Positions 34,748 to 47,531 of a stretch of DNA of 64,000 nt are shown here, one piece after another. The translations under genes and the position numbers were made by a program. Source of the stretch: Candidatus Pelagibacter giovannonii (GTDB lineage Bacteria; Pseudomonadota; Alphaproteobacteria; Pelagibacterales; Pelagibacteraceae); the NCBI RefSeq assembly GCF_012276695.1, contig NZ_CP038852.1:682001-746000 (forward strand), read 5' to 3'. How positions within the stretch are numbered: the first letter of the stretch is position 1; each line of letters begins with the position of its first letter. Below the pieces are notes generated by a model, which saw nothing but the letters and a program-made list of their open reading frames with translations, searched no databases and was not told the origin of the DNA.

Positions 34748-35477
34748 CTTTTTCTAAAAATAATCCTTCAGCAGGCGCAGGTGGTGCACAAAGAACTCTT
34801 TTTTTTGATTTAATAACAAATTCAAATTTTTTTAAATTCCATTTATTTTCAGCTAAATATTTTAAGCTACCTACCATTGATCTTACTTGTTGTTGTAAAA
34901 ATGATTGTGACTTAAACTGTATTTCAATTCTTCCACTAATTGATTTAATCTTAACAGATTTCATAGTTTTAATTGGACTTTTTGCATTACAACTTGACGC
35001 TCTAAAAGTAGAAAAATCTTTAGTGCCTAAAAGTTTTTTTGCCCCTTTTTTCATTAACTCAATATCTAATTTTTTGATTATGTGCCAGCCTCTTTCTTTT
35101 TCAAGAGAAGGCTTACTTAATCTATTAAAAATTATATATCTATAAATTCTTTGTTTAGCAGAATGTCGTGCATGAAATTTTAGACTTTTTTTTTTAATTG
35201 CTAAAACAGAAATACCTTTATCATTTATGAAATGATTAATTGATTTTAATAACTTATCTAAATTTTGAATTTCTTTTTTGCAATCAAAATGAGCTGACTG
35301 CTCTATTGCATGAACACCTGCATCTGTTCTTCCAGATCCTATCAGGACCACTTTTTCTTTTAAAAATTTTGATAATTTGACTTGTATTTCTTTTTGAATT
35401 GATTTTCCTTTAGATTGTATTTGCCAACCAACAAAGTTGGTTCCTATATATTCTATTAAAACTTGATATCTAAACAT
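34737..35477 (-). CDS. truA: tRNA pseudouridine(38-40) synthase
   Basis: This 246-residue enzyme modifies uridines 38-40 in the anticodon arm of tRNAs. The catalytic aspartate is in SGRTDAGVHAI (about residue 48-58). SFLQQQVRSMVGSL and LCAPPAPAEGLFLEKV are the typical C-terminal segments. It overlaps the fmt end by 8 bases, forming truA-fmt-def on one strand. Confidence 0.95.
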   Translation of the reverse strand: MFRYQVLIEYIGTNFVGWQIQSKGKSIQKEIQVKLSKFLKEKVVLIGSGRTDAGVHAIEQSAHFDCKKEIQNLDKLLKSINHFINDKGISVLAIKKKSLKFHARHSAKQRIYRYIIFNRLSKPSLEKERGWHIIKKLDIELMKKGAKKLLGTKDFSTFRASSCNAKSPIKTMKSVKIKSISGRIEIQFKSQSFLQQQVRSMVGSLKYLAENKWNLKKFEFVIKSKKRVLCAPPAPAEGLFLEKVIY

Positions 35478-36402
35478 TAGTTAATCTTGAGCCTTTTATT
35501 ATTTGAGAGCCAAGAATAAATTCATTAATATTTTGAGGCTTTTTTCCTTGTCTTTGAATTTCAATAACTTTTATAGATGTTTCATCTCCACAGCTAATTT
35601 CTAAGTCGCTACTCATTACTTCACCTATCTCACCACTTTTAGTGCCTAATTCTGCTTTTAAAATTTTGTATCTTTCTTCCTTAAAAATAAAAAAAGCCCC
35701 AGGGCTTGGGTATAATCCATTTATTTTTCCAATAATACTTTCCGCATTATCATTCCACTGAATTTCACCCTCTGACTTTTCAATTTTAGAAGCGTAGGTT
35801 GCTTTTAAGTCATCTTGTTCTTTAAATATTAATTTATCTTTAAATATACTGTCTACATTTTCTATGATTTTTTCTGAAGCTAAAATTGAGAGTTTATTTG
35901 ATATAATTTCTGCATTATCATTATCTTTAATTTCTACTCTATAGTTATTGCAGACTGGACCAGTATCAAGTTTTTCTCCTATTCTCATAATACTAATTCC
36001 TGTTTCTTTATCTAAGTTCATAATAGATCGTTGTATAGGTGCTGCACCTCTCCACTTTGGCAGAAGGGAGGCGTGAACATTTATAAAACCTTTTTTAGCA
36101 AGGTTCAAAAATTCTTTTGGTATTATTTGACCATAGGCTACGACAATTACCAAATCTAAATTTAGTTGTTTTAAATATTCGTATTCATCTTTATTTTCTT
36201 TTAAAGTCTTGGGTGTTCTACAATCTATGTTATAATCTTCTGCTTCAATTTGTATTGGTGACTTATTTATTTTTTGTCCTCTTTGTGATTTTTTTGGTGG
36301 CTGTGCGTATACAGTAGGTATTATATAATTTTTTTCATATAAAGATTTTAGGATAGGTACAGCAAATAATGGTGTACCCATGAAGACAATTTTTTTTGTC
36401 AT
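35470..36402 (-). CDS. fmt: Methionyl-tRNA formyltransferase
   Basis: This 310-residue enzyme formylates initiator Met-tRNA. The catalytic region has the key segment NVHASLLPKWRGAAPIQRSI with Asn, His and the later Asp in EKLDTGPV. The C-terminal OB-like domain is shorter than in E. coli but present. It stands directly downstream of def and upstream of truA. It is intact. Confidence 0.95.
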   Translation of the reverse strand: MTKKIVFMGTPLFAVPILKSLYEKNYIIPTVYAQPPKKSQRGQKINKSPIQIEAEDYNIDCRTPKTLKENKDEYEYLKQLNLDLVIVVAYGQIIPKEFLNLAKKGFINVHASLLPKWRGAAPIQRSIMNLDKETGISIMRIGEKLDTGPVCNNYRVEIKDNDNAEIISNKLSILASEKIIENVDSIFKDKLIFKEQDDLKATYASKIEKSEGEIQWNDNAESIIGKINGLYPSPGAFFIFKEERYKILKAELGTKSGEIGEVMSSDLEISCGDETSIKVIEIQRQGKKPQNINEFILGSQIIKGSRLTNV

Positions 36403-36921
36403 TTAAACGATTATTCTATTCGACTTAATTTTAGAAAGTTTTTTAATTATCATAGATTTTTTTAATTTAGATAAATAATCTATAAACAAAACTCCTTCTA
36501 AGTGATCCATTTCATGCTGAATACAAGTTGCCAATAATCCATCAGCTTTCAATAATTGTTTTTTTCCATTGTAATCTAAATATTCAACTTCACATTCATT
36601 TGGTCTCTCTATTTCAGCAAACTGATCTGGAACAGATAAACATCCCTCTTCATATTTTGATGTTTCATTATTTTTATTTTTAATCACCGGATTAACAAAA
36701 TATCTTGGTTCCTTTTTGTCTTCATCTCTGCTTATATCCATCACTATAATTCTTTTTGGTACACCTATTTGAATCGCTGCAAGACCTATTCCAGGTGCTG
36801 CATACATAGTATCCAGCATATCATCCATAAGTCTTCTTTCTTCATCACCGACATTTTCAACTGGTTTAGAAATCTGCCTTAATAGTTTGTTTGGTTCTAT
36901 TAAAATTGTTTTAACTGACAT
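36403..36921 (-). CDS. def: Peptide deformylase
   Basis: This 172-residue metallohydrolase removes the formyl group from nascent proteins. The three family motifs are complete: GIGLAAIQIG, EEGCLSVP with the metal-binding cysteine, and QHEMDHLEGVLF with the HExxH. It is the functional partner of fmt, which starts just after its stop. Confidence 0.96.
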   Translation of the reverse strand: MSVKTILIEPNKLLRQISKPVENVGDEERRLMDDMLDTMYAAPGIGLAAIQIGVPKRIIVMDISRDEDKKEPRYFVNPVIKNKNNETSKYEEGCLSVPDQFAEIERPNECEVEYLDYNGKKQLLKADGLLATCIQHEMDHLEGVLFIDYLSKLKKSMIIKKLSKIKSNRIIV

Positions 36922-36947
36922 AATGACTGATTATTTTAGTATAAATT

Positions 36948-38708
36948 TTAAACTTTTAAAGGAAGAATTTTAAAGAGTATTCGATTTCTTAGTGGATCCA
37001 CATTTAACTGATTGAGTGTGCTTATAATAAAGTATAATGTATCCTCATCAATATTGTTTAAGTTGTCCTGCCCTATAACCTCAACAATTCTAAGCAATGC
37101 AGCAGCCATATCGCCACTGTTAACAAATATTTGAATATCAGATGGTATTTCTGAATCGTTTATTTGGTATAAATCATTATACTTATTTAAAATCTTGATG
37201 CCATCAGACTTAAAAGCTTCAACTAGAATTATATCTTTTTTAGAAAAAAAATATTTTTTATTTTTTTTAATTTTTTTTAAGAAATCATTTATATCTTTTG
37301 TGGGATCTTTTTTGGATTTTTCTAATTTTAAATAATTTATTAATTTTGATTGATGTAAAATTTTATTATTTATTTTAATATTCACTTGTTCCATCTTTTC
37401 ATTATCTAAATTATTTTGATAAAATGTTGTAAAATTTGAAGGGACTTTATCCTCTTCTATATTTCTTAAAAAAGTTTGTAACTCTATATTAAATGCATTC
37501 TCAATACCGTCATTCTTGAAAGAATTTTTGAGAGCATTCATTAGTTGTAATTTATTTTCAATCTCAGTAGTAATTAAAATTCCTTGGTAAATTAATGCTC
37601 TTGTCTCGATTGTTGAGAGTACTTTGCTTGATTCTTTAATATTTAATAATTGAGTAATATTAAATTGAAATCTTTTATAGAGTTCAAATAATTCTTTCTC
37701 TGTATAATTTCCTTCATGTGTTGCTTTTTCGATACTATTAATTTTGTCTATATCTGTAAGCTCAATATCAATAATATTATCTAATAGATTTGAAGTTGAT
37801 AAATATTTCCATATTTGTTTTGATGTAGTATCTTTGGGTTCAAATTTAAATTCTGGATTTGTTCTGTGAGATAAGTGAAAATCTAAGATTGTTTTTTCTG
37901 AAACTTCTATTTCTGGTTCTGTATTATACCCCATCAAATAATCGATTTTTTTAATAAAAAACTTATCAGCAATACCTAATTCTAATTGAAGATCGATGAG
38001 CAATTGAGCTTCATCTCTTTTATTATTGTTAATTAAGCAATAAATATCAAATTTAGATAGATATAAGTCTTGTATTGGCTCTTTAATTTCTGAAAAAATC
38101 TCACAAGCTTTTTTAACGTTAGATTGAGACAGGTAATGATCCACTAAATGTTTGGTAAGTTTTGGGTGCTCATTAACAATCTGATTGTTTAATAAATATT
38201 GTTCAATTAAGTCAAAATTTGAATGCTTAATAAGCCACTTTGATTTTATTTCTAAAAACTGTTCTTTTGAAATATTCATTTCTGGATAATGTGCATTTGT
38301 TAATAATAAAATATCCAAAATCTCCACCGCATCTCTTGAAAGTTCCAATTTATCTATTCTTTTAAAGATATTTAAAATTTGATCCCCATTAGAATTAGAC
38401 CACATATTGATATCTAAACCGTTTTCTGCAGGATCATAAATTCCAACTAACTTTGTTTCTTTAGAAATTAAAGTTTGTGTTTCCTCTATACTTAATCCCC
38501 CTTCTTTTTGGGACTGCATTTCATAAATAGTATTCTGTGGAATATTTTTTTCAGCTTCATCTTCGATTAGATTTATGTTCTCTTCAAGTTTTTTTTTACC
38601 TACTTCCCAGATATCCACTGGTTCTTGTGAGTTGGTTGCAAAACCAAAAAATAAAGAAAATAATATAACTAAAAAATAGTTTTTACTTAACAATTTTAAG
38701 TTTTTCAT
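36948..38708 (-). CDS. Large periplasmic helical protein, unknown function
   Basis: The start at 38708 gives 586 residues with a signal peptide (MKNLKLLSKNYFLVILFSLFFGFATNSQ). A longer in-frame start would bury this signal. The mature protein is almost wholly helical with repeated leucine- and asparagine-rich segments and no catalytic motif, suggestive of a scaffolding or TPR-like protein. It follows a small membrane protein by overlap and precedes def. Such proteins are common unknowns in alphaproteobacteria near def-fmt. Confidence 0.7.
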   Translation of the reverse strand: MKNLKLLSKNYFLVILFSLFFGFATNSQEPVDIWEVGKKKLEENINLIEDEAEKNIPQNTIYEMQSQKEGGLSIEETQTLISKETKLVGIYDPAENGLDINMWSNSNGDQILNIFKRIDKLELSRDAVEILDILLLTNAHYPEMNISKEQFLEIKSKWLIKHSNFDLIEQYLLNNQIVNEHPKLTKHLVDHYLSQSNVKKACEIFSEIKEPIQDLYLSKFDIYCLINNNKRDEAQLLIDLQLELGIADKFFIKKIDYLMGYNTEPEIEVSEKTILDFHLSHRTNPEFKFEPKDTTSKQIWKYLSTSNLLDNIIDIELTDIDKINSIEKATHEGNYTEKELFELYKRFQFNITQLLNIKESSKVLSTIETRALIYQGILITTEIENKLQLMNALKNSFKNDGIENAFNIELQTFLRNIEEDKVPSNFTTFYQNNLDNEKMEQVNIKINNKILHQSKLINYLKLEKSKKDPTKDINDFLKKIKKNKKYFFSKKDIILVEAFKSDGIKILNKYNDLYQINDSEIPSDIQIFVNSGDMAAALLRIVEVIGQDNLNNIDEDTLYFIISTLNQLNVDPLRNRILFKILPLKV

Positions 38709-38859
38709 TAGGAATGATTTTTTCAATGTTTTTATTTGGAGATGGAAATTCAATTTTCCCAAGTAGTACTGTGGCTCCAATAAAAATAATTAGCACCAAA
38801 GTTATTTTAATTAATAGACTTTTACCACTCCCATTACTTGTGTTTTTTGAAAATTGCAT
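38683..38859 (-). CDS. Small membrane-anchored protein, 58 residues
   Basis: The frame begins MQFSKNTSNGSGKSLLIK, has one transmembrane segment (ITLVLIIFIGATVLLG) and a short charged tail ending PNEKLKIVK. It overlaps the start of the following periplasmic protein gene by 26 bases in another frame, implying translational coupling. Too short for many gene finders but well formed. No family is recognised. Confidence 0.6.
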   Translation of the reverse strand: MQFSKNTSNGSGKSLLIKITLVLIIFIGATVLLGKIEFPSPNKNIEKIIPNEKLKIVK

Positions 38860-38917
38860 ATATTCTTTAGTAATTTCAAATTAAGACATATTTGTGTTTT
38901 TTCAATAAAGAAAGCTT

Positions 38918-39430
38918 ATGAATTCAAATAAAAACCTTGTTTTTTTAGGTATGATGGGGTCAGGTAAATCTTCTATTGGAGCTATGGTTTCAAAAAAATT
39001 AAACATTCCATTCATTGATATAGACAATTTAATTGAAGAACATGCTGGAATGACTATCTCAGAAATATTTGAAGCAAATGGCGAGGACTATTTTAGAAAT
39101 TTGGAGGAAAAAATAACAATTAAATCTTTGAAACATAAAAAAGTTGTTGTTTCCTTAGGTGGGGGTGGTTTTGTTAATAATAAGATAAGAAAAGATGTTT
39201 TAACAAATCATTTTTCTTTTTGGCTTAATTGGGATGATTTAGTTTTAATTAATAGAATTAAAGGTAGCAAAAAAAGACCCTTAGCCTCAAAGTCAACTGA
39301 ACAAGAAATTAAGGCCATTATCAACAAAAGAAAAAAAATATATTCAAAGGCTAATTTTAAAATAAACTGTAATAAATTAACAAAAAGTGAAATAGTAAAA
39401 ACAATAATAAAAACATATGAGCTTAATTAA
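38918..39430 (+). CDS. aroK: Shikimate kinase
   Basis: This 170-residue P-loop kinase has Walker A GMMGSGKSS at residues 11-19, the DIDNLIEE shikimate-binding segment, FRNLEE and the glycine-rich SLGGGGFV. KKRPL lies in the lid. It phosphorylates shikimate in aromatic amino acid synthesis and overlaps aroB by 14 bases, as in many proteobacteria. Confidence 0.94.
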   Translation: MNSNKNLVFLGMMGSGKSSIGAMVSKKLNIPFIDIDNLIEEHAGMTISEIFEANGEDYFRNLEEKITIKSLKHKKVVVSLGGGGFVNNKIRKDVLTNHFSFWLNWDDLVLINRIKGSKKRPLASKSTEQEIKAIINKRKKIYSKANFKINCNKLTKSEIVKTIIKTYELN

Positions 39431-40523
39431 ATTAAAAGTTAGCACTAACAGTCAGAAATATTCAATTATTATTGGAAACAATATCTTAAAAAAAATAAAT
39501 AAATTTTTGAAAGAAAACTCTGTTAATTTTAATCAATGTCTTCTTGTAGTTGACAAGAATGTTCCAAAAAATTTAATAAAAGATGCTTTAAAATCTTTAC
39601 CAAAAAGATCTGCTACAGTCCATTATTTTAATGCAAGTGAAAAAAATAAAAATCTAAAAAGTGTCAATAAAATCACATCAATTCTTTTAAAAAAAAATTT
39701 TAATAGAAATGATTGTTTGGTTTCTATTGGTGGGGGTATTACTGGTGATGTTTCAGGCTTTGCAGCTAGTACTTTTAAACGTGGCTTAAAGTTTGTTAAT
39801 ATACCAACCACACTACTTTCTCAGGTTGACTCATCTATTGGGGGCAAAACAGGTGTAAATACCAAATATGGTAAAAACTTAATTGGCTCATTTTATCAAC
39901 CCTGTCTAGTTTTATCAGATATTAATTTTTTAAACTCTTTGCCAAAAAGAGAAGTTGTGTGTGGATATGGTGAAATTTTAAAACACTCCCTTATTGATGA
40001 CAAAAAGTTTTTTAATTTTTTAAATAAGAATGGAGAAAAAATTTTAGAATTAAAAAGTCCCTTTATACAAAAAGCTATTCATCAAAGCTGCTTGATTAAA
40101 AAAAAGGTAGTTGAAGCTGACGAAAAAGAATTAGGTATGAGAAAAATACTAAATTTCGGACACACCTTTGCTCATGCTTTTGAGGCAACACTAAGTTATT
40201 CAGTCAAACTAAATCATGGTGAGGCGGTTATCCTTGGCATTAAAACTGCTGCTAAATTTAGCTTATTAAATAAAATTTTGAATAAAAAAGAATTTGAATT
40301 AATTAACAAGCATTTAAATAATCTAAATCTTCCAAGAAATATTAATAAATTTTTTTCACTAAAAAATTTAAATACACTTTTATCTTTTATAAAAAAAGAT
40401 AAGAAAAATAATACAAAGAAAATTAATCTAGTTCTGCTTAAAAAAGTAGGTTCCCCAGTTTACAAATTACAATTTAGTGAAAAAACTATTAATCTTTTTT
40501 TAAAAAAAGAATTAACTAAGTAA
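39417..40523 (+). CDS. aroB: 3-dehydroquinate synthase
   Basis: This 368-residue enzyme of the shikimate pathway has NAD-binding SIGGGITGDVSGF and TTLLSQVDSSIGGKTGVN, and metal-binding histidines in GHTFAHAFE and LNHGEAVILG. The length is typical. It converges with bolA, overlapping it by 12 bases. Confidence 0.95.
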   Translation: MSLIKLKVSTNSQKYSIIIGNNILKKINKFLKENSVNFNQCLLVVDKNVPKNLIKDALKSLPKRSATVHYFNASEKNKNLKSVNKITSILLKKNFNRNDCLVSIGGGITGDVSGFAASTFKRGLKFVNIPTTLLSQVDSSIGGKTGVNTKYGKNLIGSFYQPCLVLSDINFLNSLPKREVVCGYGEILKHSLIDDKKFFNFLNKNGEKILELKSPFIQKAIHQSCLIKKKVVEADEKELGMRKILNFGHTFAHAFEATLSYSVKLNHGEAVILGIKTAAKFSLLNKILNKKEFELINKHLNNLNLPRNINKFFSLKNLNTLLSFIKKDKKNNTKKINLVLLKKVGSPVYKLQFSEKTINLFLKKELTK

Positions 40524-40772
40524 TATTTGAATGGAATGTATGTGTTCTTTCAATTCAACATCTAAAATATTATAGATTTTCTTGGTTGATTCTATTTTAC
40601 TTAATCTTTTCAGCTCTTCAGATTTAATAATTAGTTTTAAATGAAACATTCCTTCTTGATTTCCTTTGTGATTTTTATGTAAAAAACTTTTATCTTCTAG
40701 TTTAAAATCTTGCATAACAATTTCTGCTTCAATTTTACTTTTAACAATTGCAATTAATTCGTTTATATTCAT
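40512..40772 (-). CDS. bolA: BolA-family protein
   Basis: This is 86 residues when started at MNINELIAIVKSKI; a longer frame upstream would overlap the divergent J-domain gene. The BolA fold is recognised from LEDKSFLHKNHKGNQEGMFHL, which carries the conserved histidine used with monothiol glutaredoxins in iron-sulfur handling, and from IYNILDVELKEHIHSIQI. No cysteine is present in the C/H loop, so the histidine-type BolA is likely. Confidence 0.9.
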   Translation of the reverse strand: MNINELIAIVKSKIEAEIVMQDFKLEDKSFLHKNHKGNQEGMFHLKLIIKSEELKRLSKIESTKKIYNILDVELKEHIHSIQILLS

Positions 40773-40797
40773 AAATAATAATTTAATACTATACAGC

Positions 40798-41325
40798 ATG
40801 AAAAATATTTGTGATTGGAATAATTGCTTTGATACTGGTGAATATAAGGCGCCAATTGAGAAAGATAATAGCAAACGCTACAGGCTGCTTTGTTTAGCTC
40901 ATGTTAAAGAATTCAATAAAAATTGGAATTATTTTAAAGGAATGGATGATGAACAAGTATTTGATTTTTTAAAGTCTGATATGACCTGGCACAAACCCAC
41001 TCAGAGCTTTAGCTCTTCAGATAACTTTTTTAAAGTTCTATGGAACAATACTTTAAAAGATGAGTTTGATAAAACCAAACTTAGAGGTGAATATAACCAT
41101 ATGAATCAATTCAAATTTGATGCTAATGACATTAAAGCTTTTAGTATTCTAGGTGTTTCAGTTGGCCAAAAATGGGAACAAATACAAGATCAATTCAAAA
41201 CTCTTGTCAAAAAATTTCACCCTGATATTAATTTAGGAAATAAAGAATACGAAGAAAAACTTAAATTAATTACTTTGGCTTACACTCAGCTAAAAAATAC
41301 TTATAAGGAAAAAATTGACACCTAA
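40798..41325 (+). CDS. J-domain protein (DnaJ-like) with cysteine motif
   Basis: This 175-residue protein begins with a probable metal site (CDWNNC near residue 5, later LCLAH) and ends with a J domain: [22 protein letters not shown], then FHPDINLG with the HPD tripeptide required to stimulate Hsp70. The middle contains a tryptophan-containing region. It overlaps cobS by 11 bases, so J protein, CobS and CobT are made together in this lineage, a common alphaproteobacterial arrangement. Confidence 0.9.
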   Translation: MKNICDWNNCFDTGEYKAPIEKDNSKRYRLLCLAHVKEFNKNWNYFKGMDDEQVFDFLKSDMTWHKPTQSFSSSDNFFKVLWNNTLKDEFDKTKLRGEYNHMNQFKFDANDIKAFSILGVSVGQKWEQIQDQFKTLVKKFHPDINLGNKEYEEKLKLITLAYTQLKNTYKEKIDT

Positions 41326-42289
41326 TTTAAATATACAGCCAGACATTAAGATGTCTTTAAAACAAAGTTTTGGAATTGATTCAGATATGGAAGTTGACGC
41401 TTTTTCTAAAAGAAGTGAATACGTTCCTGAAATAGATAAAAATTATAAATTTGATAGAGACACTACTCTTGCTATCATATCGGGCTTTGCGTTTAATAAG
41501 CGTGTCTTGGTTCAGGGTTATCATGGTACGGGAAAGTCTACTCACATTGAACAAATTGCAGCTAGATTAAACTGGCCTTGTATTAGAGTAAATTTAGACA
41601 GTCATGTAAGTAGGATTGATCTTATTGGAAAAGATGCAATTGTTGTAAAAGATGGCAAACAAATTACAGAGTTTAAAGAGGGTATTTTACCTTGGTCTAT
41701 TCAAAACCCTGTTGCACTTGTTTTTGATGAATATGATGCAGGAAGACCAGATGTGATGTTTGTTATCCAGAGGGTATTAGAAGCCGAAGGTAATTTCACT
41801 CTTTTAGATAAAAATAAAGTTATAAAACAAAATAAATTTTTTAGATTATTTGCAACTTCAAATACAGTTGGTTTAGGGGATACAACAGGATTGTACCATG
41901 GTACCCAGCAAATAAACCAAGGACAAATGGATAGATGGAATATTGTAACAGCTTTAAACTATCTTAGTCTCGATAGAGAAATGGAAATCGTTCTTGCTAA
42001 AAATAAAAATTTAAACAATCCAAAAGGTAAAGAAAAAGTATCCAACATGATTAAAGTTGCATCTTTGACTAGAAAAGGCTTTATAGCAGGAGATATATCA
42101 ACGGTAATGAGTCCAAGGACAGTACTTCATTGGGCTGAAAATGCTGAAATTTTCAAAGACACTGGTTATGCTTTTAGAGTTACTTTTTTAAATAAGTGTG
42201 ACGATATAGAAAAAAATATAATAGCTGAATATTATCAGAGATGTTTTGGAGAAGAGTTGCCAGAGTCGATGGCTAATATTCAGATCTAA
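41315..42289 (+). CDS. cobS: CobS-like AAA+ ATPase (MoxR type)
   Basis: This 324-residue protein has Walker [11 protein letters not shown] and Walker [10 protein letters not shown], plus the family segment [21 protein letters not shown]. In B12 producers CobS joins CobT and CobN in cobalt insertion. The start is TTG: it preserves the conserved-looking N-terminus [14 protein letters not shown], has AAGGAA upstream and overlaps the J-domain gene. The ATG twelve codons later would remove these residues. Confidence 0.93.
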   Translation: MTPNLNIQPDIKMSLKQSFGIDSDMEVDAFSKRSEYVPEIDKNYKFDRDTTLAIISGFAFNKRVLVQGYHGTGKSTHIEQIAARLNWPCIRVNLDSHVSRIDLIGKDAIVVKDGKQITEFKEGILPWSIQNPVALVFDEYDAGRPDVMFVIQRVLEAEGNFTLLDKNKVIKQNKFFRLFATSNTVGLGDTTGLYHGTQQINQGQMDRWNIVTALNYLSLDREMEIVLAKNKNLNNPKGKEKVSNMIKVASLTRKGFIAGDISTVMSPRTVLHWAENAEIFKDTGYAFRVTFLNKCDDIEKNIIAEYYQRCFGEELPESMANIQI

Positions 42290-44098
42290 ATGAGCTCAAA
42301 AGAAAATAATTTTAAAGAGCAATTTAAACAGGCATTAATTTCTACTGCTAAAGTAATTTCTGAAGATTATAAATTAGATGTTAAAAAATTAGATAAAAAT
42401 TTAGGCAATAAGAAGAGTGATTTTTTTGATATAACTAATTTATCAAATAAAAATGATTTTGTTAGACTAAGAGCAGAAACTGATTCTGGTGCCTTAAAGA
42501 AAAAATTTTCAAATAAAGAAATATTTAATAAAAACCTGCCTAATAATCCTTCTTGTAAATCTTTATATAATATTGCTGAAAAAATCAGGTATGAACTTCT
42601 TGGGGGCAAAATACTTAAAGGTGTTGGGAAAAATTTAAGTGAAAATTATAATCAAAAAATACTTTCTAATCGTAAAGAACAATTAAAAAATAAAAAAGAT
42701 GTTCCTGTTACTGAAGCTTTTGAGCTATATATGTTAAATAAATTCTTTAAATTAAAGCTCAATGATGTGTCTACAAAAATGTTAAATTTTTGGAAGAAAG
42801 AGTTTGACGAGTCTATTGATAAACATTTTGATTTTTTAAGTAAAAATTTAGAAGATCAAAATAATTATAGTTTAAAATTTTCAGAAATTTTAGAGAATAT
42901 GGATGTCTTTGCTTCAGATAATGAAGAAAATAATGATGAAAACGATGAACAAGAAAATGAGCAAGACAATAAATCAGAGAACGATAATGACAGTCAGTCT
43001 GATGATAAAGAGGAAGAAAGCAAACAAGATGATAGTCAGACTAGCCTAGATGCTGGCTTTGATCTAAGCGACCAGCAAATGGAAGAACAATTAGAGGATT
43101 CAGATTCTTTGAAAGAAAGTGCAGAAAACGTTTTACAGAAAACAAATATTAATAATATTAATCAAGATTATAAAGTATTTACCACAGAATTTGATGAAAT
43201 TGCAAAAGCAGAAATATTAGAAGATATAAAAGAAACCCAAAAATTAAGAAAAAATTTAGACCAACAGCTTGTTGGGTTTCAAGATTTAATTACTAAGCTT
43301 GCTAACAAGCTACAAAGGCAGCTCCTTGCAAAACAAAATAGAGCATGGGAGTTTGATTTAGAAGAAGGTTTGTTAGATAGCTCAAAATTAACTAGAATAA
43401 TTATGGATCCTTACAATTCTTTATCTTTTATGAAAGAAAAAGATCTTGATTTTAAAGATACAATCGTAACTCTGTTAATAGACAATTCTGGTTCCATGAG
43501 AGGTCGGCCAATAACAATCGCAGCACTTTGTGCAGATATACTATCTAGAACCTTAGAAAGATGTTTGGTAAAAGTAGAGGTTTTAGGATTTACCACAAAA
43601 AATTGGAAAGGTGGTAAGAGCAGAGAGGCTTGGGCTAAAAATGATAAGCCCAAAAATCCTGGAAGATTAAATGATTTAAGACATATTATTTATAAAAGTG
43701 CAGACACGCAGTGGAGGCAGGCTAAAAATAATATAGGTTTAATGCTTAAAGAAGGATTATTGAAAGAAAATATTGATGGGGAGGCTATTTCGTGGGCCTA
43801 TAATAGAATTAAAAAAAGAAAAGAAGAAAGAAAAATACTCATGGTTATTTCAGATGGTGCCCCAGTAGATGACTCAACACTATCAGTTAATTCAGGAGAT
43901 TTTTTAGAGAAACATTTAAAGAAGATGGTTAAATTTATAGAAACAAAGAGTGACGTTGAAATTTTAGCTATCGGTATTGGTCATGATGTTTCTAGATATT
44001 ATGATAAGGCTATTAAGATAACAGATGTACATGAGCTTGGAGATGTTATGGTTTCTCAATTGAGTGGCTTATTTGAAAACAAAAAGAAACTACATTAA
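42290..44098 (+). CDS. cobT: CobT-like VWA-domain protein
   Basis: It has 602 residues, beginning immediately after the cobS stop. The layout is an N-terminal helical region, a strongly acidic low-complexity linker (about residues 205-265, runs of aspartate, glutamate, asparagine) and a C-terminal von Willebrand A domain with an intact MIDAS motif DNSGSMRG. In cobaltochelatase it forms a hexamer stacked on CobS. No cobN is in this window. The MoxR-VWA pairing works in protein remodelling in other systems, so a role outside B12 is plausible. Confidence 0.93.
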   Translation: MSSKENNFKEQFKQALISTAKVISEDYKLDVKKLDKNLGNKKSDFFDITNLSNKNDFVRLRAETDSGALKKKFSNKEIFNKNLPNNPSCKSLYNIAEKIRYELLGGKILKGVGKNLSENYNQKILSNRKEQLKNKKDVPVTEAFELYMLNKFFKLKLNDVSTKMLNFWKKEFDESIDKHFDFLSKNLEDQNNYSLKFSEILENMDVFASDNEENNDENDEQENEQDNKSENDNDSQSDDKEEESKQDDSQTSLDAGFDLSDQQMEEQLEDSDSLKESAENVLQKTNINNINQDYKVFTTEFDEIAKAEILEDIKETQKLRKNLDQQLVGFQDLITKLANKLQRQLLAKQNRAWEFDLEEGLLDSSKLTRIIMDPYNSLSFMKEKDLDFKDTIVTLLIDNSGSMRGRPITIAALCADILSRTLERCLVKVEVLGFTTKNWKGGKSREAWAKNDKPKNPGRLNDLRHIIYKSADTQWRQAKNNIGLMLKEGLLKENIDGEAISWAYNRIKKRKEERKILMVISDGAPVDDSTLSVNSGDFLEKHLKKMVKFIETKSDVEILAIGIGHDVSRYYDKAIKITDVHELGDVMVSQLSGLFENKKKLH

Positions 44099-45375
44099 AG
44101 TTTTAAAAGATCTTCATTTTTCCATTTGATATTAACTTCAGCCCCACTTCTTGTTTGAGAGTTTCTACATAAAATATTTGCATAATTTTTTTCAAGTAGA
44201 GTTTTGCCTATAAAAATTCCTAGACCCAATCCAGATTTTGATTTTATTGAAGACTTAACAGATTTAATATAAGGCTCACCAATTTTACTCAAAACATCTT
44301 TTGGATATCCTTCTCCATCATCTTCAATTATAACAGTTGTTAAATCATTATCACTTTTAATGTTAATAAAAATTTTATTTGCAGAAAACTTATTTGCATT
44401 ACCAATAAAATTTCTTAGTCCATAAACAACTTCAATTGATTTAGTTATATTTAGTGGATTTGAATTTTGATCATAATTAACAATAAAATTTTTCTTACTT
44501 GTTTCCTGGTATGATTTTACTATTTCATTTACATAGTCTGCTATTGTTAAATCACCATCAATAAAATCATCTTCAATAACTGGGTTTAATGTTAATTTTT
44601 TTAAAATCTCACTACATCTTTCTATTTGACTAGATAATAACTCAATATCCTTTTTAACATCTTCATTATCTTTAAATTGTTCCAGTAAATCACTGGATAT
44701 AATCTTCATTGTTGAAAATGGTGTGCCTAATGAATGTGCAGCAGCAGCAGCTTGTCCACCTAATGATAATAATTCATGTTCTTTTGACATAATTTCTTCC
44801 ATTTTATTTAGTGCCTCTTTTCTTATTCTGGATTCTGATCCAAAGGTTGAAGCAAAATAATTCAAAAAAAGTAAAGCAATAATTAACGCTATTGGAATAG
44901 AATAATAATAATAGCTATCTACATGAAAATGTTCACTAATTGGATAGGGTAATGGTTGATTAAAAAAGGTAAGAAAAATAACTACTAAAACTGTTAAGCT
45001 AACTAACAATAAATTGCCTCTAAAACCTAAATTAGACGATGAAAATATAGCTGGGATAATCAAAAAAACTGAAAAAGGATTTATAATTCCACCTGTTAAA
45101 TAAATCAAACAACTCAGTTGTAAAATATCAATAGATAAAAAAATAAATGCTATCTTATCAGTTAGTTGAGTGTTCTGATTGATATAGACTAAATAAAGAT
45201 TACTTAGTATTCCAATTAGAATTATTGAATTTGCTAAAATTAGATTAAATCTAAAATCAAAAATAAAATAAATAAGGTTGACTGTTATAAGTTGACCAAT
45301 AATAGCAATCCATCTTAGATTGATATAAGTCGATTTTTTTAATGAAAAGTATTTTGAAGTTTCGAAAAACTTCAT
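44095..45375 (-). CDS. regB: RegB/PrrB-type redox sensor histidine kinase
   Basis: This 426-residue membrane kinase has six hydrophobic segments in the first 180 residues, with the quinone-binding motif [14 protein letters not shown], then the phosphoacceptor box [14 protein letters not shown] and a HATPase domain ([27 protein letters not shown]). RegB relays redox state to RegA, controlling respiration and carbon metabolism genes in alphaproteobacteria. No cysteine redox site of the classic type is apparent near the H-box. No regA is seen here. It overlaps the cobT end by 4 bases, convergently. Confidence 0.88.
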   Translation of the reverse strand: MKFFETSKYFSLKKSTYINLRWIAIIGQLITVNLIYFIFDFRFNLILANSIILIGILSNLYLVYINQNTQLTDKIAFIFLSIDILQLSCLIYLTGGIINPFSVFLIIPAIFSSSNLGFRGNLLLVSLTVLVVIFLTFFNQPLPYPISEHFHVDSYYYYSIPIALIIALLFLNYFASTFGSESRIRKEALNKMEEIMSKEHELLSLGGQAAAAAHSLGTPFSTMKIISSDLLEQFKDNEDVKKDIELLSSQIERCSEILKKLTLNPVIEDDFIDGDLTIADYVNEIVKSYQETSKKNFIVNYDQNSNPLNITKSIEVVYGLRNFIGNANKFSANKIFINIKSDNDLTTVIIEDDGEGYPKDVLSKIGEPYIKSVKSSIKSKSGLGLGIFIGKTLLEKNYANILCRNSQTRSGAEVNIKWKNEDLLKL

Positions 45376-45377
45376 TA

Positions 45378-47459
<2,082 letters not shown>

Positions 47460-47531
47460 TTATATCATTTTTACAAAAATAATCACAAATAATTAATTCT
47501 GTACATTGCTCTTCAAAAGTTTATTTAATGC

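Noticed and set aside
36948-38780. Longer start for the periplasmic protein
   Set aside because: The start at 38780 would bury the clear signal peptide, which begins at the ATG at 38708.
40773-40874. N-terminal extension of BolA
   Set aside because: The extra 34 residues overlap the divergent J-domain gene, are hydrophobic and unlike BolA; the ATG at 40772 gives the standard start.
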